DNA from: Capsicum annuum | Lineage: Eukaryota; Streptophyta; Magnoliopsida; Solanales; Solanaceae | NCBI RefSeq assembly: GCF_002878395.1 | Contig: NC_061111.1 | Coordinates: 26,029,617 to 26,093,616 of the forward strand | DNA: 64,000 nt | Direction of reading: 5' to 3' | Shown here: positions 9,924 through 21,170 of the stretch, in pieces | Layout: every line of letters starts with the position of its first letter | Numbering within the stretch: position 1 is the stretch's first letter | Program-made: the position numbers and the translations under genes | The notes under the pieces: model-generated | Database searches by the model: none | Told to the model about the DNA's origin: nothing | The model's input: the letters and a program-made list of their open reading frames with translations, nothing else

Positions 9924-11220
9924 CTATTGTAGCATCACATCTGCAATAAAGTTGTGTCTTCCACTACATCTGCTGCATATGTGGTCATCGTATCTTTGGC
10001 CAACTTGTTTACAGATTTGTTTCATAGCTTCTTCTGAAATAACTCCTTTCGTAATAGATTTTGTGACTGGTAACTCTTTTGATTTTAGAATCGTTATGAC
10101 CCATTTTCTTATCTCTTCTCTATCGTTTTCTCTAATATTTTTACAAGTAGAGTAAACCAATAATTGATTTCTGTTATAGTAAATTCAAACTGGATTTTGA
10201 TTTATATAATTACTTGCTAAATCAGTCAATATACTGCTAAGTCCAATAACTCTCTTGTTTCGGTAGAAGTCTGGTATCTGATTTTTGATTATCTCTTCTT
10301 GTTCGCATATTTCTTCAGGGATAATATAGTCTCGTGTCATTCCTATCTTGACAACATTAATTGTCTATTTTATTTCATTAAACAATATTTCTGCTGGTGT
10401 TGAGTAGAATTGGACATAGAATAGCTGTCCCTTCGTAATCCTTTTATAATCCATAAATTTTTTGTGAATATCTGGAATTCTTGTTAGCTCTTCTCCAGTA
10501 ATTGTGTAAACTGTAGATAATAGTCCATAATAGTAACATGAAGAAATTAAGTTTGCACTGGTGCCAAGCAAAGCAATAAGTTTGTTATAGTTCTGACATT
10601 TTTGTGTAATGTATCCTTGGTGTTGTTTTGCTAAATCTTTACTCTGGATAGGTTTTGTATTTAGAAATTTTTGTAAGGTATAAATATTATCAATATATGT
10701 ACAAGTGATATGGTTATAAGTCTGCTTTTGTTGATTGAGTGATTCGGAATATGTGTGTATCTGGAGAGGTATAGATGACTCTGATTTTTGTATATTTGGT
10801 GTATATGATTTTGAGAATATCTGGTTGAGGTTATAATTCTTTTTCTTTGGTGGTTTAGGTTTATTTTGAGCGATTATATTCTTTCCCTTGGATACATCAC
10901 CTGCGCCTGCAGCTGTAACTGTAATTTCATTAGTAATTTGAGTTTTTAGGTGTTTCTCATCGTCACCTTCTAGGTCTAGTTTTTTAATGTGCTCTTCCTG
11001 CACAGTATCTTTGCTAATAGCTTCTTGTTTTTTATAGTGCTCAACCTGCACTTTTACATTTGTAACTTCAGTTGGTTAATGTGATAACTCGTTCTTGTAA
11101 TAACTTTATTTGTTCAAACACTTGTAATATTAAGTCTGTTTGGGTATCTTTGACATCAGCTTCTTCCATTTGTAAATCAGTTTGAGTAGCTTTGTCTTGA
11201 TATGTAATCTTCAATAACAT
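9924..11220 (-). pseudogene. Pararetroviral transactivator / inclusion-body protein (TAV)
   Basis: In Caulimoviridae this protein forms inclusion bodies and permits reinitiation on the polycistronic RNA. The best start is ATG 11220, just inside the end of the RT gene (stop 11241-11243). The N-terminus carries two TQTD motifs and a helical stretch (LQVFEQIKLLQERV), then a frameshift near 11080. A Lys-rich linker follows (KPKPPKKKNYN near 10835-10850), then a conserved core around 10380-10570 containing LLGTSANLISSCYYYGLLSTVY, which resembles the mini-TAV region. In-frame stops occur at about 10365 and 10188. The C-terminus has a CSRCSGRHNFIAD motif, possibly metal binding. Identity rests on position and core similarity by eye. 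Confidence 0.65.
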
Positions 11221-11240
11221 TCTTGTCAGTCTTGATTACT

Positions 11241-13600
11241 TCAATTTGTAAATGTAAAATTTAATATATTCAATACTAATCTCCGAATTTCCTTCGTCGT
11301 AACTGAGTTTTGTATTTTTCTTGTTAACCACCATCGAACCTGGGTATTATCTGTTCTCACAATAAATTTTTTATATACAATATATGGTTCAAAGGCTAAT
11401 AAATATTTATATAATGAACATAATTCTTTTCTATTTATTTCTCATTTTATTTCTGTTTCATTAAATGTACCTGAGTAATATCTACAATGATATTCTATTT
11501 TTTCATTTTCATACCTATATTTAAGTACTCCTCCATAACTATATTCACTTGCGTCTGCTTCTACTATATATGTGAATTTTTTATTTTCATCTAGGAATTC
11601 TAATTTTGGTAATTATTTACAAAGTATTTTTATTTTCTGAACTTGTTTTTTATCTTCTTCGTTGTAATTATATTCTACATTCTTTTTTAATTTTTTTTGT
11701 AAAGGCTTTAGGTTTTCTGTTAATTTTGGTATATATTCTCTTACTTGGTTTACTAATCCTAAAAATGATTGCAATTTCTTTTTTGTATCTAATTCTTATT
11801 TTGAATTTATTATTTTTTGTACTATATGTTGTTGCATTTTTACTCCACTTTTATCTATTTGTATTCTTAAAAACTCTATCTGATTTTTCATAATTTCAGC
11901 TTTCTTTTCGCTTAAACTTATTCCTGATTTTTCTATTATATCTGTAAATTGTTCTAGTAATTTTAAATGTTCTTCTTTGATTTTTATGTATAGTAGTATA
12001 TCATCTATGTATACTATACAATTAGGTAATTGTTTAAAATAATTATCCATAAAGTGTTGGTATCTATCTGGTGCATTTTTATATCCAAATGATAACACGT
12101 TTCATTCAAAAAATCATTGTGGTACCGTAAATACGGTTAATTTCTTAGAATTTTCATCTAACTTTAAGTGGTAAAATCCTGATTTACAGTCAAATTTACA
12201 AAAGTAGTTATATCTTTGTATTTGTCTTATTTTCAATATCTTATCTGGTATTAGATAATTGTATGTCATAGTTTTTGCATTTAAATTTCTATAGTCAATA
12301 ACCATTCTACTTTTACCTCTTTTTTGTTCACTATGTTTATTTACTATAAATGCTGGACTATTGTGTTTACTATTACTTTTTTGTATATATTATTTTTCTA
12401 ATAATTCATCTATATGCATTTTAAATTCTTTTAAATCGTCAAAATTATATGTTAATGATTTTTGGGTTATTATGCTACTTTTATCTATTAGTTCAATTTT
12501 TATAGTAGTTTTATGTTTTTCCCATCCTTTTAATGGATCTTCATTGTATAATTGTCTTAATTTTTTCTTTATTATTTCTACTTTATCTATAGAAAATATA
12601 GTTATTTCTTTTTTATTTATCAAAAATACAACTAGTTCTACTATGTCTTCTGTATTTTTTTTTTATATATTCTAACTTTTGTGTAATTTTTTCACCTCCT
12701 TTTACTCAATCAGTTTTCTTTCTTATTTTATTAATAACTCTTTTTACTCTTACTTTTTGTTTACATGGTGTTGTAAACCACCAATCTATTTTAATTATTA
12801 AATGTAGGTATAATTTATCTAAAAATGACATTCCTAAAAGCATATCTTTTGATGTTAGTTCATAATTATAGATTTCTTCTATTGTTATTATGTTATCCCA
12901 TATCTGTATTTTTACATTCTTAGCTTTATATGTAATTAAGCTTCCTTCATTATTAAATTCTTTGACTACTATTGGTACTTTTAGCTTATCCCATTTACCT
13001 TCTGGTAAACAGTTGTATCTACATAAGTTTGCTTCTGCTCCTGTATCTATCATAGGTGTATAATACTTATTATAATATCCTTCTACTATTATTTTGACAA
13101 GTACATATATTTTTATGTCATGTCAAAGTTCTTTTTATGAATAATTTTTCTTTATTATATGTTATAGATAATTGTGTATGTTCTATATTATATGGTTTTA
13201 TTTGTTCTAACCATTTTATTCCTAATATTATATCTATTTTTTTGCATTTCTTCTTTTATTTCAAATTCTATTTTTATTTTTCTAACTCCTATTATTATTT
13301 GTTTTTCTGTCGTATCCTTAATGTTTATTAGACTCCTTGGTAGATCTGGGCATATATTACTATTAGATTTTATTTCTTCACTTCTTACTAGATATTTTAC
13401 TATATAATTTTCTTCTTGTCCTGTGTTTAAGAGTATTAAATATTCTTTTTCATTTATTGTTCCTGTTATGTAATATTGATTTAAATTAACTGTTGAAGTT
13501 GTTTCATAACTTGTTCTTTTTTATGAGCTTGATGATTCTGATTTTTCATGAGCTATTCTTTTTTATGTACTTATTCTATCATTTATTATTTTTAAATCTT
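11241..13600 (-). pseudogene. Pararetroviral protease - reverse transcriptase - RNase H
   Basis: Domain order on the minus strand: a first retropepsin-like segment (about 13200-13500, LLNTGQEENYIV then a DIILGIKWL-type motif after a frameshift), then a clear aspartic protease with IDTGAEANLC at about 13030-13050 and LLGMSFL near 12825. The reverse transcriptase begins near 12600, with FCKFDCKSGFYHLKL (about 12150-12200), FGYKNAP (about 12090) and the catalytic YIDDILLYI (about 11980-12020). RNase H is at about 11300-11600 with VEADASEYSYGG and RTDNTQVRWWL. This enzyme copies pregenomic RNA to DNA. The frame is cut by several stops (near 12110 and 11795) and frameshifts. The YIDD motif makes identification secure; the boundary with the movement protein is unresolved. 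Confidence 0.88.
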
Positions 13601-14346
13601 CTTCTATGTCTATATTTTTGTAACTATAATCATTATTATCAATTGTTTTTACAAATTGTTCAAAAGGACTTTCTATTTGTATTTTATTAATTTTTTTTTT
13701 TTTTGTTATTTTATGTTTTGTTGTTAATACATATAGATTTTTACATCTTGCTGTAAATATTTTACTTCAGGGGTTAGTTCTATTCCTGATATTTTCCAAT
13801 ATAATACTAATAATTTATCTATATTTTTATCTGTTATTGCTACTAATAATTCACACTTATTATAAATTTAAATTTTTGGTATATTAAATTTCCTTTTATG
13901 GCAGTTATTATACTTTTTCCTATAGGTTTTATAATTCTATTATCTGCTAAATATAATTCTATTGGTGTATCTATTCCTTCTCTAAAACATGCTTTTATTA
14001 ATATCCCTGTTCCTCCAAGGTGTACATATTTTATTGGGTCTTTACTTTTTATCTCGTTTATTTCTTTATTAATTATTCTTTTTGTTACTGGTGGTATACT
14101 AGCTCTTCTTTTTGCATATCTACAGTCTAATACATGTTCTTTTTGTCTTACTACGTAGTATTCTTCCTTTTTTCTACCAAATATATTTTTTATTGTTGGT
14201 ATTTTAAATATTTTTTCTACACTTAAGTCTAACTCTTTTCCTTTTATTTCATCAAATATATTATTATCAAATATTATTTTTTGGTCTGTTCCTTCTTCAT
14301 TTAAATATTCTTCTTTTGTTATTATTTTTATATCTTCTTTATTCAC
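13601..14346 (-). pseudogene. Pararetroviral movement protein
   Basis: Moves virus between plant cells (30K superfamily). The frame from 14346 to 13843 contains VVRQKEHVLDCRYAKRRASIPP and the conserved 30K-like core HLGGTGILIKACFREG near 14000-14040, then a frameshift; similarity continues to about 13700 (LLVLYWKISGIELTPEVK). The open frame starts with GTG and has no ATG of its own, and it opens right at the coat-protein stop, so start information is lost or initiation was coupled. An acidic linker (about 13560-13690) leads into the protease. Identified from position and core motif. Confidence 0.7.
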
Positions 14347-15529
14347 TATCTATTTCGTTATGTGTTTCATTCTCTGAAATTTCATATATACTATCCTCAC
14401 TTTCTAATTCATAATCTATATAATCTATTTGGTTATATTCTGTATTTTTTATTTTTATTTCTTATATTTGTTTCTATTTTGGATTTTTAGGTAATTTACA
14501 ATCTTTAGCTAAATGTCCTAGTTTTCCACAATTATAACAAGTACATTCTTTTATAGATTTCTTTTTCCTATATGGTCTTTTATGTTTATAATTTTTTACA
14601 TAATATCTTTTTCTTGGTTTCTTATACTTATATTTTGATTTCTTGTATTTCTTTTATTTCTTATGTCTTTTTCTTTTTTTATAATATCTTTCTTCACATC
14701 CAAATTGAGGTGCTATTTTATCTTTGCAACATGCTAAATTTCTTATTAATGTTTTTTTCATTTTTATTTCTTCTGTATATTTTTCACATAGATTTCTATA
14801 CCATTGTTGTAAAAATTTTGTTCTTGCTCCTAGGGTATCTACTATTTTTGCTTCATCCCAATTTTTTATTATTTTTGAACTAATTGGTTCGGGTAATTTA
14901 CTAAAAAATAATCTTCTTATTTCTTTACTTTCTTCTATATTATATGTTCCTTTATAATAATATTCTTTAAATGCGCACGTATACTCATCTATATAGCACT
15001 TATTACATATTGTTAGTTTTAACATTAAATTCCTATTCATATCTTTTTCTTTATTTTGCTCTTCTTCTTCTGTTGTTACACTGCTAAATTCATCTCTTAT
15101 AGCTATTTCATATTTTTTCAATATTTTTGTTGGTAGTATTTTAGTAGTTGTTGATGTTCCTTCTGTTTTATTATCAGATCTTAATACTTTTTTACTTGCT
15201 TCGGTTAGGTTTAAAAACCATAATTTTACTGTTCCTATTAATGTCTTTTCTATATATTCTGGTGTGTTTGTTGTATCTATTTTATTATCTAATAATTATT
15301 TTGACATGTATCCTCCCCATATTTGTATTGAATTATTTGTGTCTATTACACAGTCTAAATCTAAAAAGTTGTAATTAATTATTTGTTTTGGTGTCCATTT
15401 ATTATATTCATCCTTTGGTTTATATCTTTTAAACTTATTTTTGTAATTATAGGTTGGTTTTCTTATTTCTGATGTACTAGGTATTATATTTTTGTCTAGA
15501 GTATTTACTTCTGTATTTATTAGCCTCAA
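14347..15529 (-). pseudogene. Pararetroviral coat protein with CCHC zinc knuckle
   Basis: The middle and C-terminal parts of the capsid protein are visible in two frames. The core at 15121-14654 includes RRLFFSKLPEPISSKIIKNW and LGARTKFLQQWYRNLC. A very basic Lys/Arg/Tyr-rich stretch (about 14580-14700) follows, then the zinc knuckle CYNCGKLGHLAKDC at about 14494-14535 and an acidic tail (about 14350-14450). Core, basic region and CCHC finger are typical of caulimovirid coat proteins that package DNA. The N-terminal part is not here but at 7.4-9.05 kb, consistent with circular permutation. Frameshifts near 15122-15295 and 14650 and stops disable it. Confidence 0.8.
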
Positions 15530-15559
15530 ATTTCATCATAAAAAGAACTACACTCAAAC

Positions 15560-15796
15560 TGTTATAAAGCAAGAAGGAATAAAGAACAAAAGTACAGAGA
15601 GAAGAGAGAGTAATTCTTATTTCTCATTCTTGAGGAATCTTGATGTGTAATTTACAATGAAGGAACTCTTTATTTATTGGGGGAAATTTACTCCTAGTCT
15701 GAGTAAAAGACAGATGATTCAAATCCTAATAGATATCAAAGTAGATCTCGATAGATCTTGATAGACATTTACTATAATGTAAATACATTTATAACA
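15560..15796 (-). repeat. copia 3' LTR
   Basis: 237 bp, nearly identical to the copy at 18647-18883; about 11 differences counted by eye, including a small rearrangement around ctctttatttattg/ctcttccatttatat. Begins TG and ends CA on either strand. Confidence 0.93.
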
Positions 15797-18646
15797 CTCC
15801 CCCTTGAATGTCTAATTGGTAAATAATGTACCTCGTTAAAACCTTACTAGAAAAAAAATCAATGGAAAAAAATCTAGTGAAGGAAAAAAAGTACACATCT
15901 CTAACCATACCTATATAGGTTGCCTCATTAAAAAACTTACAAGGAAAATCTAGTGGGACAAAACCTCGTAAGGAAAAAAAAGTACAACGCGTATTAACTC
16001 CCTCTAATGAGAATATTCTTGACCTTTGCATCCCGATCTTCTTGAAAGTTGCAATTGAAGAAGACTTGGTCAATAAATCAGCTACCTTGTCACTTGAACG
16101 AATATGTTGCATGTTAATATCACCATTCTTTTGGAGATCACGTGTATAGAAAAGCTTTGATGAAATATGCTTCATTCTAAGTTGTGCTATGCATGATGCA
16201 TTTTCTTTATAAAAATCATGGGAACTTTATCATATTTCAAACCATATTTTTCAGGAATGAGATGTATCGTGGACCTCAACCACACACACTGTCGGTTTGC
16301 TTCATGAATAGCTATAATCTTGCATGGTTCGATGAGATGGCTATGATACACTGCTTTGTATATCTCCAAGATATGGCAGTATCCCCATATGTGAACACAT
16401 TGCATGTTTGAGATCGAGGTTTATGCTGGTTAGATGAGTACCCAACATCAGCATAACCAGTAAGATCGGAACTGCAATCTTTAGAATAAAATAAGCTCAT
16501 ATTTCTTATTCAATTTTGATGTCTCCTAGTAGGAGTAGAAATATACCTTGCTAACATATTAATCGAAAAGGCTACAGGCCTTGTAGTATTTGCAAGGTAC
16601 ATGAGTGCATCAATTGCACTAAGCTATGACACTTCATAACCAATCCAATTCGATATACTTCAAATTTCAGCGAATAATCTATTGCTTTGAAAACTCTCCA
16701 AGAGTTCCAATGATTTTCAAGCTATAAGCTTATACAGTATAAGGATTATAAATAAGTTTCCCATAAACTTTTATATGCTTTAAGCATTTTGAATCCTTAA
16801 AAGTTTTTCATATAAGTTTTGTCAAGTAACAATACTCAACATTCCATGAGTGACATCTTCAAATATCTGGACTGCAAATCAAATAAGGTTTATACTTACC
16901 AAGATGCATTTTTTCATATCACTTGATAAATGGTTCTACGTCAGCATGCTTAAATTAACGTAGAATTCAGATCCTCGTAATTTTTCACAATATTACGCCA
17001 ATATTGTATCAAAGATATTGATGATATATCATTTTGTATCGGTTCACAATGTGACATAACGTTTTGAGATCTCATCACTTCATTATTTTCAGGTACCTGA
17101 ACCTCTCATAAGGTTTCATGAAGTGTTATGTCGTATACATTGTCTTCCTATTATGATTATTTGCTCCTTATCCTTTTCAAGGATTATTTCATTTAAAATC
17201 GATTGATCTACCACGCTTCACACATGCATAGACTTTGTCCTTCATGGACACAAAATAGGAGCACTTGCAGCTTAAATATGAAATGCTTTGGGCATTTGAC
17301 TTGAATAATCTTTTGAATGAGGATCTGGTGATAATTCTAACATATTTTATAGCTGCTTATAATCTCCCTTTTATGTTAGGAAAACTAACATACATCCACT
17401 ATCTTCTTTGAGGAATCCATCTTTGTGTATCATGGTATATTCATTAATCGTGTATCGCACATCAAAACTATTAGATATAATATTTGGTTCATGGCCTTGA
17501 GCCAATTGAGGGGGAAGAAATAATCATAATTTATTGATCTAATGCATACAAGTGTTATTGTATGCAACATATCATATTTCAGACCAACACATGAAGCTTT
17601 GTTCTCATTAGCGATGGTTTAGTTATTTATCGAAGGTATTCAATGCCAAACCATCATCATCAAGATAACTTTCTTGATTGCACAATCTGAAAATTATGTT
17701 CTTAACTCAATTTTATTGAGCAAAACTTTATGAATGTCAAACTGCAGGTTGACAATGAATGTACATGTGATCATCTTATTGATGCATCTTTTCAACATAT
17801 CACATGATAGGTGAACGGACCCATATTCACCTTTTATATTTTTCAGATTTAAGAAATTCAATCCCAATATTAGTTGGTCCAACCAACTTATCATGAGAAC
17901 AAGTGACATAAATAATTCTCGAAGAATCTTCTAGTTCTTCAATACATGTCTAATATTCAATATGCACATCTTCGAGATGTCACAATTGTTTTTATCAATT
18001 TATGAACTTTTATTTTAGTAAACTCCAAGTTTACCATGACATGTACTTTTTTCTTTAGTAAATTTCAGATTTACTACTTTAGAAGTAGATTTCAAAATAA
18101 CTCTTCTCAGTTATTCTGCCTCATTCGGAGGTGAGTTGTGATACCATCACAATCAAATGCATGTTGCATTATTAAGCTTCTCATTCCCCAAGAATGAAAT
18201 ATAATCATGACTTAAGTGTATCAAATTATACAAAAGCAAATTGAGGCATACATATGATTTATTGCTACCACATTCAATTCTGGGAATAGAGCATATCAAT
18301 GAGATATATTTCATGAATTTTCATCAAATACCCATTATTTTGCCTTAGCCATCATAATATCATCAATACATGCATTGAGATATAATCTCAACGTCTTATC
18401 CATATAAAGGCGTCTTAGGCATAAATTGATGGGACTTGAACCCAACGTATTATCGTCCCTTTTGATAATATTGTTCTTGAGGAATAAATTTAAAACATAA
18501 ATGGTTCCAAACCAATTATTTTTCCTCAAATCCAACAATAATTATATTATTAGTAGCAAAAGATAAATAACATAAGAAAATACTGACCTTGAAATCCTTA
18601 AGAATTATAATTTCACCTTGTTTGACAGAATCTCATGCTGATAACG
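15797..18646 (-). pseudogene. copia gag-pol remnants (integrase, RT, RNase H)
   Basis: On the minus strand, 17909-17694 resembles the integrase core (YGSVHLSCDMLK...TCTFIV). About 16500-16625 reads SAIDALMYLANTTRPVAFS, the classic copia RT/RNase H junction. 16500-16312 reads GYADVGYSSNQHKPRSQT, the copia RNase H start. 16175-15789 contains HIRSSDKVADLLTKS, the conserved RNase H C-terminus. Gag and the RT catalytic YVDD region are not recognisable. The frames are scattered and stopped. Order and motifs firmly identify Ty1/copia. Confidence 0.82.
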
Positions 18647-18883
18647 TGTTATAAAGCAAGAAAGAATAAAGAACAAGAGTAGAGAGAGAAGAGAGAGTAA
18701 TTCTTATTTCTCATTCTTGAGGAATCTTGATGTGTAATTTACAATGAAGGAACTCTTCCATTTATATGGGGAAATTTACTCCTAGTCTGAGTAAAAGACA
18801 GATGATTCAAATCTAATAGATATCAAAGTAGATCTTGATAGATCTTGATAGACATTCACTATAATGTAAATACATTTATAACA
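18647..18883 (-). repeat. copia 5' LTR
   Basis: 237-bp partner of the LTR at 15560-15796, with the same TGTTATAA...TTATAACA ends. The putative primer-binding site lies just inside it on the minus strand. Confidence 0.93.
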
Positions 18884-19555
18884 CAAACGTATATCTTTGA
18901 TACTCCAATTAATTATATATTGAAATCAGATATACAAACATTATGTGACTTCATCTAAAAAAAAAAAAACTAACACTCACGCGCATATGTCTGATACTTT
19001 AATTCCATATAGATTGAAGTCAGTCATACACGTATGAGATAATGCTGAAAAAAGTCTCAATTCACTAAAACAATATAAAACAGAAACACATTGTTTTAGC
19101 CTTGTAGAAGCAATTCTTGAACGGTTATTGTTTAAATGGGAGCAAAAAATTGGCCGCTCCATGATATTTCTACTATAAAATATGTAATATAATTTAATTT
19201 AAAATTTAGTTTCAAAAAACTTTGATTTTTATAATAAAATATTATTATAGGAAATAAGTGTTGTAAAAAGTTCTCGACACAAGACATGAGATTTTACTCT
19301 TTTTATGATCGAAATTATTGATAGTATCCAGAATTTTTCATTTGTTTAAGTTTGAAATTCATAATATTTTCATGGTGTTTTCTCATAACAAGTAGTAACT
19401 ATTTTATAATGAATTTTTAAATAGAGGCTTTATTTTAAAAATTAATCCAGAAAGTGTCCTTGATCCGTATGCAAAGGAAAAATCACATAGGTATCTTATA
19501 TCTTATATCTAGAAAAATATTTATCATGTAGAACAATAAATTATTTTTTCAGATA

Positions 19556-19800
19556 TAACAATTATAATACATCTATATTGCATGTATGATTCATTTTTAA
19601 TACATAGGGCAGATTTCTTACCAAATAAGTATAATACATATTAAGACACTTATAACATATCTATGCATAATTCACTTTTAGTATATAGTGTTGATATCTT
19701 ACCAAATAAGTTTGCGTGTATAACATTTTCACATATTATAATACATTTGTATTGCATACATTCACTTTTAATAGATAGTGCAATTTTCACTAGTATATTG
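19556..19800. repeat. Imperfect ~90-bp tandem repeat, about three units
   Basis: The phrase (a)ttcacttttaatacatag(t)g recurs near 19590, 19670 and 19765, preceded each time by a tattgcat or tatgcat motif; two of the units are followed by tcttaccaaataagt. The surrounding 18976-20060 is AT-rich with no gene that I can support. Confidence 0.5.
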
Positions 19801-20059
19801 CTAGTGTTATGTGTGCTATAGACGACAATAAATAAAAGAGATAAGTACAGATATATACAAATAAGTCTCTTTTTTTACACTAAATGAATCTACTTTTTAA
19901 TATTTACAATATTAAGCAAATAATTACAATGCATAGCAGATTAGATCTATTAAAGAATTTTAAATATTGATTTATTTATTAAAAAATATTTTTTAATTGA
20001 TTTAGTAAGCTTAAATCTAGAGATTCGCATTATTATTCAACCAAATTTTCTTTAGCTCC

Positions 20060-21170
20060 AATCCAGCAATATTTTTTTTCTCTCTCCTAAAATATTTTTA
20101 AAAGTCGATCGACATTCATCTACCATCGGTAAATTGAAACAAGAAAATATAATGATAGAGACATCAAAATAATACAATTAAGTCTAATCTTTACACACAA
20201 AAATTTTCTCAAAGTTGTTTGAGACTCATCTACCACCTGTAAACAATAACAAAATAATACGATAATAGATATATCAAAATAATACAACTAAACCTAACCT
20301 TTACATAAAAAATTCCTCAAAGCCGACCAACATTTATCTATCACTTGTAAACTGCAGCAAATTAATAAAAGTGATATCAAAACAATACAATTAAACTTAA
20401 ATTTTACACAAAAAATTCTCAAAGGCCGATCGAGATTCATCTACGAACTGTAAACTACCACAAAATAATAAATTAATAGAGATATTACGATAATACAATT
20501 AAACCTAACCTTTACCTAAAAAAATATTTCAAAGCCGACCCAAATTCATCTAGCATCAGTAAATTAAAATAAAACAATAAGATAATAAAGATATCAAAAA
20601 AATATAATTAAACCTAACCTTTACACAAAAAATTCTTCAAAGTCAACCGACATTGATCTACGACTTGTAAACTGAAAAAAAAATATAATAGTGATCACAA
20701 AGCTTCGATTTTGATTCAATTAATTCTTGTCTGAGCGAAAATTTTGACCTTAAAGAATGATTTTGAATGAAAACAAAGTAGATATATATATATATATACA
20801 CACACATGTTGAATTCTACTGACAAAAACAGTGAAAAAATTGGGGGTTAGAAAATCAAACATCCATTAATCTAGACATGCAATCGAATCAAGGTAGATGA
20901 GCATTGGTCATATTCTTTCAATAGGCAAACCGGTTTGTTCTCTAGTTTAACGTACATCTCAATATTTTATAGAAGTGTTTCCTAGGTAGAGTACTATTTT
21001 AGCAGTGTTTTTCTAATTGAACAGTAGAAAGGAAAATATTAATTAATTCTCCTACCATATATTTTAGGAGTCTCATATATTTTAGGAAGTCTAGTAGAAA
21101 GGAAAATATTAATTAATTCTCCTACCATATATTTTAGGAGTCCTATATATTTTAGGAATTTTAGTTAATA
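20060..21170. repeat. Dispersed repeat, copy 2 (empty site for the TIR element)
   Basis: Colinear with 5055-7345: six ~108-bp units from about 20090 to 20690, then aaagcttcgattttgattca... and the two ATTAATTAATTCTCCTACCA-type repeats ending near 21165. The segment matching 5731-6878 is absent at about 20690. The surrounding sequence does not match that of copy 1, so this is a dispersed repeat and not one large duplication. Confidence 0.7.

Larger units (their letters stand above)
7366..15537 (-). mobile_element. Endogenous pararetrovirus (Caulimoviridae), circularly permuted near full-length copy
   Basis: Read on the minus strand from 15537 down, the order is coat protein with a CCHC finger, movement protein, aspartic protease, reverse transcriptase and RNase H, then transactivator/inclusion-body protein, then a promoter and leader, then an N-terminal coiled-coil ORF. 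That is one circular genome opened inside ORF1, about 8.2 kb, near the usual 7-8 kb of the family. The order matches cavemovirus/solendovirus members such as those endogenous in Solanaceae. No LTRs or target duplications flank it, as expected for pararetroviral integrants. Every ORF carries stops or frameshifts. Composition is more AT-rich than the gypsy genes. The right boundary is fairly clear, because local tandem repeat DNA starts at about 15540; the left boundary is approximate. Confidence 0.85.
15560..18883 (-). mobile_element. Ty1/copia retrotransposon, internally deleted, with intact LTRs and TSD
   Basis: Two 237-bp LTRs (TGTTATAA...TTATAACA) bound the element, flanked by a perfect 5-bp duplication, caaac, at 15555-15559 and 18884-18888. 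On the minus strand the 5' LTR is at 18647-18883, with a candidate primer-binding site (cgttatcagcatgag) immediately inside it, and the polypurine tract aagggggag abuts the 3' LTR at 15797-15805. Total length is 3.3 kb against about 5 kb for an autonomous copia. Only broken pieces of integrase, RT and RNase H remain. Confidence 0.93.
15540..18975. repeat. Local tandem repeat (~80-90 bp) split by the copia element
   Basis: Sequence left of the copia insertion (aaaaagaactacactcaaac) joined in order to that on its right (gtatatctttgatactccaa...) parallels the next segment at about 18958-19045 (aaaaaaaactaacactcac then gcatatgtctgatactttaa...). The pre-insertion site was therefore a two-unit imperfect tandem repeat, which also fixes the right-hand edge of the pararetroviral insert near 15537. 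Confidence 0.55.

Noticed and set aside
10255..10280. tggtatctg resembling a tRNA-Met primer-binding site near the pararetroviral transactivator
   Set aside because: It is on the wrong strand for the viral genome and lies inside the transactivator coding region.
11606..14957. Many plus-strand open frames rich in Phe, Leu and Tyr
   Set aside because: They are complements of the AT-rich pararetroviral genes, whose motifs read clearly on the minus strand.
18335..18538. 67-residue minus-strand frame near the copia primer-binding site, as a possible gag
   Set aside because: No capsid or zinc-knuckle motif seen; it may be a scrambled pol piece, so it was not named gag.
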